A stretch of 64,000 nt of DNA from Hallerella sp963660435. GTDB taxonomy: Bacteria > Fibrobacterota > Fibrobacteria > Fibrobacterales > Fibrobacteraceae. Under the pieces are notes generated by a model. It was not told where the DNA came from, did no database searches, and saw only the letters and a list, made by a program, of their open reading frames with translations. How positions within the stretch are numbered: position 1 is the stretch's first letter; the number at the start of each line of letters is the position of its first letter. Positions 61,262 through 64,000 of the stretch are shown here, one piece after another. The translations under genes were made by a program, and so were the position numbers. The stretch is from positions 1 through 64,000 of the forward strand of contig CAVKYI010000008.1 in assembly GCA_963660435.1 (NCBI GenBank), written 5' to 3'.

Positions 61262-61666
61262 TCACGCTTTAACCCAGTCCGCAACCTTTAAGCCTTTCAC
61301 CCCGGAAAATTCACCGACATTGTGCGTGACCAACTTGACTCCCAAACACTTTGCCGTAGCCGCAATCAACAAATCATTTGCGCCGATTTTCTTTCCCGCA
61401 AGTTCCAAATCGCTCCTGATTTCCGCATACACGGGAGTCATCGCATCGGTAAAGTCGATGATTTCAAAAGGTTCCAAAAAGCGTTCGACCTTTTTCAGAG
61501 TCTGCCTTTTCGCCTGGCTTTTATAAGCGCCCAGCAAAAGCTCCGCCTTGACGATTGCGGAAATTTTAATTTCGCTCGGAGAAACCGACAAGAACTTTTC
61601 GTAAACGGACCGATATTTTCCATTCAAAAAATAAATGCACGTGTTGGTATCCACGAGATATATCAT
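61262..61666 (-). CDS. PIN-domain toxin (second module)
   Basis: A 134-residue VapC-type PIN protein: MIYLVDTNTCIYFLNG (first Asp), VKAELLLGAYKS (Glu), GANDLLIAATAKCLG (Asp) and LVTHNVGEF. All four acidic site positions look intact. The ATG overlaps the antitoxin stop by four bases. Confidence 0.88.
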   Translation of the reverse strand: MIYLVDTNTCIYFLNGKYRSVYEKFLSVSPSEIKISAIVKAELLLGAYKSQAKRQTLKKVERFLEPFEIIDFTDAMTPVYAEIRSDLELAGKKIGANDLLIAATAKCLGVKLVTHNVGEFSGVKGLKVADWVKA

Positions 61667-61884
61667 ATTTTTTCCCTTCTCTCAATCACCGGCTGTTCCG
61701 GTCTGCCGAGCAAATCTTCTCTTACCGAGCCGAATAGTTCCGCCCATCCCTCCGGATAACTGGGTTTTACCCGAGCCATTATTTGCGACACAACCCACTT
61801 TGAAATGGATGTCTTTTGGGCGCGCGCCCCATTTTCAACGATTGAAAGCTGTTCATCGGTCAAATAAAGCGAAAGTTGCGGCAT
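61663..61884 (-). CDS. Antitoxin of the second PIN module
   Basis: A 73-residue protein starting MPQLSLYLTDEQLSIVENGARAQKTSISKWV, a pattern like ribbon-helix-helix antitoxins, with a C-terminal toxin-binding tail (LLGRPEQPVIERREKI). GGAGGT precedes the ATG by six bases. Two direct repeats upstream (61926-61946) could be its operator. Confidence 0.82.
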   Translation of the reverse strand: MPQLSLYLTDEQLSIVENGARAQKTSISKWVVSQIMARVKPSYPEGWAELFGSVREDLLGRPEQPVIERREKI

Positions 61885-61925
61885 AAAGGCACCTCCTTTG
61901 CTTAATATACAATTTTTGAAAAAGC

Positions 61926-61946
61926 CAAGTATATCCGCAAGTATAT
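61926..61946 (-). promoter_or_regulatory. Direct repeats upstream of the second toxin-antitoxin module
   Basis: On the minus strand ATATACTTG-CGG-ATATACTTG gives two identical nine-base repeats about 45-60 bases before the antitoxin start, with TATATT closer to the gene. This suits binding of a dimeric antitoxin for autoregulation. Confidence 0.5.
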
Positions 61947-61949
61947 TAC

Positions 61950-61983
61950 AAACGAAAAAGCCCCGCCGGAAAGCGGGACTTTC
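61950..61983 (-). terminator. Terminator of glgP
   Basis: GTCCCGC-TTTCC-GGCGGGGC with flanking AAA/TTTTT sits just after the glgP stop and reads into TTTTTCG on the minus strand. Confidence 0.8.
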
Positions 61984-61999
61984 GTCAAGGGAGATTCCC

Positions 62000-64000
62000 T
62001 TACTTGAGAGAAATCGGACAAGCCTTCGCGTGCCAGATTTCGTCGGCGTATTGCTGGATTGTGCGGTCCGAGCTGAACTTGCCCATGCGCGCCACGTTGA
62101 GAATAGCCATCTTTGCCCAGGCATCCTTGTCCGCATACGCTTTCGCGACCTTTTCCTGACATTCGATGTAGGAGCGGAAATCCGCAAGAAGCAGGAACGG
62201 ATCGCTAGAGAGCAGCTTATCGACGATCGGGCGGAACGATTCCGGATGATCCGGGCTGAAGAATCCGCTGTTGACAAGGTCGAGAACGCGGCGCAGGTCG
62301 TCGTCCTTTTCGTAGTAGTCGCGCGGACGGTAGCCCTTGGCGAGAAGCTCCTGCACTTCTTCGACCGTGAGACCGAATAGGAAGAAGTTTTCCTTGCCGA
62401 TTACCTCGAGCATTTCGACATTCGCGCCGTCGAGCGTACCGATGGTCATTGCGCCGTTCATCGCGAACTTCATGTTGCCCGTGCCGGAAGCTTCCGTACC
62501 CGCCGTGGAAATCTGCTCGGAAAGGTCCGCTGCCGGGATGATCTTTTCGGCAAAGCTCACGCGGTAGTTTTCGAGGAACACCATCTGGAGCTTTCCCTTG
62601 CAGGCCGGGTCGCTGTCGATGATCGCGCTCACCGCATTCGCGAGACGGATAATCTGCTTTGCCATCCAGTAGCCCGGAGCCGCCTTTCCGCCGATCATGA
62701 TGGTCCGCGGTGTCACCTTCTTGCCGTCCTTGATCTGCAGGTAGAGATAAATCGCGTGGAGAATGTTCAGAAGCTGGCGCTTGTATTCGTGAATGCGCTT
62801 CACCTGCACGTCGAACAGCGTATCGACATTTATATCGACATTCTGCGTGCGCTTGAGATAGGCCGCGAGACGCTTCTTGTTTTCGAGCTTGACCGCCATG
62901 AATTCCTTGCGGAACTTCGCGTCGCCAGCAAACTTTTCGAGCTTCTTGATTTCTTCAAAGTTCTTGACCCAGCCGTCGCCGATCTTCGACGAGACTAGTT
63001 CGGACATCGCCGGATCGGCCTTGCGGACCCAGCGACGGGGCGTGACGCCGTTCGTCTTGTTGTTGAACTTTTCGGGCCAGAACTCGTAGAAGTCCTTGAA
63101 GAGGCTCGTCTTGAGCAGGTCGCTGTGAAGCGCCGCGACGCCGTTCACGAACGAAGAACCGACGATCGAGAGATACGCCATGCGAATCATCTTCTCGTTG
63201 CCTTCCTGGATGAGAGACATCCGGGTGAGACGCGCCGTGTCACCAGGCCACTTGAGAGCGACCTTCGCGAGGAAGCGGGCGTTGATTTCGTAGATGATCT
63301 GGAGATGCCGCGGAAGGAGCTTTTCGAAGAAGCTGACCGGCCACTTTTCGAGCGCTTCCGGCATGAGCGTGTGGTTCGTGTAGGCGAAAGTGCGGGTCGT
63401 AATGTCCCACGCCTCGTTCCATTCGAGGTTCTCTTCGTCGAGAAGAATCCGCATGAGTTCCGCGATCGAAATCGCCGGGTGCGTATCGTTCAGCTGAATC
63501 GCGACGCGTTCCGGGAAGAGCTTCCAGTCGCCGGCGTGGAGTTTCTTGAAACGACGGACAATGTCCTGGAGAGACGCCGAGCAGAGGAAGTACTGCTGCT
63601 TCAGGCGGAGGATCTTCCCGTTCACCGACGTATCGTTCGGATAGAGAACCTTCGAGATCGTCTCGGAAAGTTCCATGTCCTGGACCGCGGCCAGATAGTC
63701 GCCGTTGTTGAAGTAGGCGAGTCCGAACTCGTCCGCGCTCTGGGCGCTCCAAAGACGGAGGTTGTTCACCGTATTGTTCCGGTAGCCGGGAATCGGCGTG
63801 TCGTAGGGGAGCGCAAGAACGTAATCCTTCGTTTCCCAGCGGTTGCGGAGCTTGCCCTTCTCGTCGGTCCACGTGACGACATAGCCGCCGAACGGAACCT
63901 TGATCGAGTTTGCCGGGCGGGCGATTTCCCACGGGTTCGGAAGGCGGAGCCAATTGTCCGGAAGTTCTTCCTGCTGGCCGTCCTTGATCTTCTGGTTGAA
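62000..64000 (-). CDS. glgP: Glycogen/maltodextrin phosphorylase (5' end outside window)
   Basis: The visible 666 codons are the C-terminal part of a GT35 phosphorylase. Motifs: QLNDTHPAISIAELMRIL, NGVTPRRWV, DVQVKRIHEYKRQLLN, and the PLP site EASGTGNMKFAMNGA. The frame runs without a stop to base 64000 (residues reading PFGGYVVTWTDE, LPYDTPIPGYRNNTVNNLRLWSAQ), so the GTG near 63769 is not the true start. It releases glucose 1-phosphate from stored glycogen. Sequence and length fit the long classical type. Confidence 0.95.
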   Translation of the reverse strand, partial: FNQKIKDGQQEELPDNWLRLPNPWEIARPANSIKVPFGGYVVTWTDEKGKLRNRWETKDYVLALPYDTPIPGYRNNTVNNLRLWSAQSADEFGLAYFNNGDYLAAVQDMELSETISKVLYPNDTSVNGKILRLKQQYFLCSASLQDIVRRFKKLHAGDWKLFPERVAIQLNDTHPAISIAELMRILLDEENLEWNEAWDITTRTFAYTNHTLMPEALEKWPVSFFEKLLPRHLQIIYEINARFLAKVALKWPGDTARLTRMSLIQEGNEKMIRMAYLSIVGSSFVNGVAALHSDLLKTSLFKDFYEFWPEKFNNKTNGVTPRRWVRKADPAMSELVSSKIGDGWVKNFEEIKKLEKFAGDAKFRKEFMAVKLENKKRLAAYLKRTQNVDINVDTLFDVQVKRIHEYKRQLLNILHAIYLYLQIKDGKKVTPRTIMIGGKAAPGYWMAKQIIRLANAVSAIIDSDPACKGKLQMVFLENYRVSFAEKIIPAADLSEQISTAGTEASGTGNMKFAMNGAMTIGTLDGANVEMLEVIGKENFFLFGLTVEEVQELLAKGYRPRDYYEKDDDLRRVLDLVNSGFFSPDHPESFRPIVDKLLSSDPFLLLADFRSYIECQEKVAKAYADKDAWAKMAILNVARMGKFSSDRTIQQYADEIWHAKACPISLK

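Overview
The window looks like a chromosomal segment of a cellulolytic member of Fibrobacter or a close relative. The evidence is a secreted GH5 endoglucanase, a GH43-GH30 xylan-degrading pair, many lipoproteins and small outer-membrane barrels, a PorV/PorQ-like protein, a short primary-type sigma factor, and a TIGR02147 (DUF4423) regulator, a family I know as a Fibrobacter paralogous family. This taxonomic call is inference from gene content; there is no rRNA here. Nearly all of the sequence is coding, and many genes overlap by 1-4 bases, so most sit in tight operons.

Layout. 0.1-5.2 kb: DUF748 protein, BamA-like barrel, small envelope proteins and an M15-like peptidase. 5.4-7.0 kb: epmB divergent from efp. 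7.2-12.3 kb: RNase R with an RgpF-like protein, a KDPG-aldolase-like gene and mqnA. 12.5-16.4 kb: clpP-ftsY-lipoprotein-thioredoxin-GT2 operon. 16.5-20.3 kb: ahcY, a sigma-70 factor and an orphan LytS-type kinase. 20.3-22.7 kb: a secreted protein, infC-rpmI-rplT and tRNA-Gly. 22.8-28.7 kb: five-gene lipid operon (thioesterase, deacetylase-like, acyl-CoA synthetase, fabF, fabV). 28.8-36.9 kb: a more accessory stretch with a VapBC module, a frameshifted lipoprotein, PorV-like protein, phosphomannomutase, about 1 kb of hairpin repeats, and a NYN-domain protein. 37-41.7 kb: substrate-binding protein, cNMP-binding regulator, purM, RNase E/G. 41.9-47.2 kb: GH43-GH30 operon and the TIGR02147-lipoprotein pair. 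47.3-52 kb: SIMPL protein, rsmA, GH5 cellulase, pyrC. 52-57.5 kb: five-gene operon of DUF4956, HlyD-type adaptor, TolC-type protein, VTC polymerase domain and lamin-tail lipoprotein. 57.8-64 kb: nhaA, a PRPP-synthetase-like gene, a lipoprotein, a second PIN toxin-antitoxin pair, and glycogen phosphorylase cut by the window end.

Most unusual signals. (1) A MITE-like interspersed element with perfect 17-bp terminal inverted repeats occurs five times (one cut by the window start); its complete copies are 62, 100, 123 and 161 bp, and in two places its terminus supplies the last codons and stop of a gene. (2) The DUF4956/VTC/adaptor/TolC/lamin-tail operon looks like an uncharacterised trans-envelope polymer system. 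(3) A GT2 glycosyltransferase is fused in frame to what looks like a complete outer-membrane protein with its own signal peptide. (4) A lipoprotein is frameshifted in a G6 tract. (5) A TIGR02147 regulator is translationally coupled to a carbohydrate-binding lipoprotein. Function calls rest on recognised motifs and family knowledge; no database search was run.
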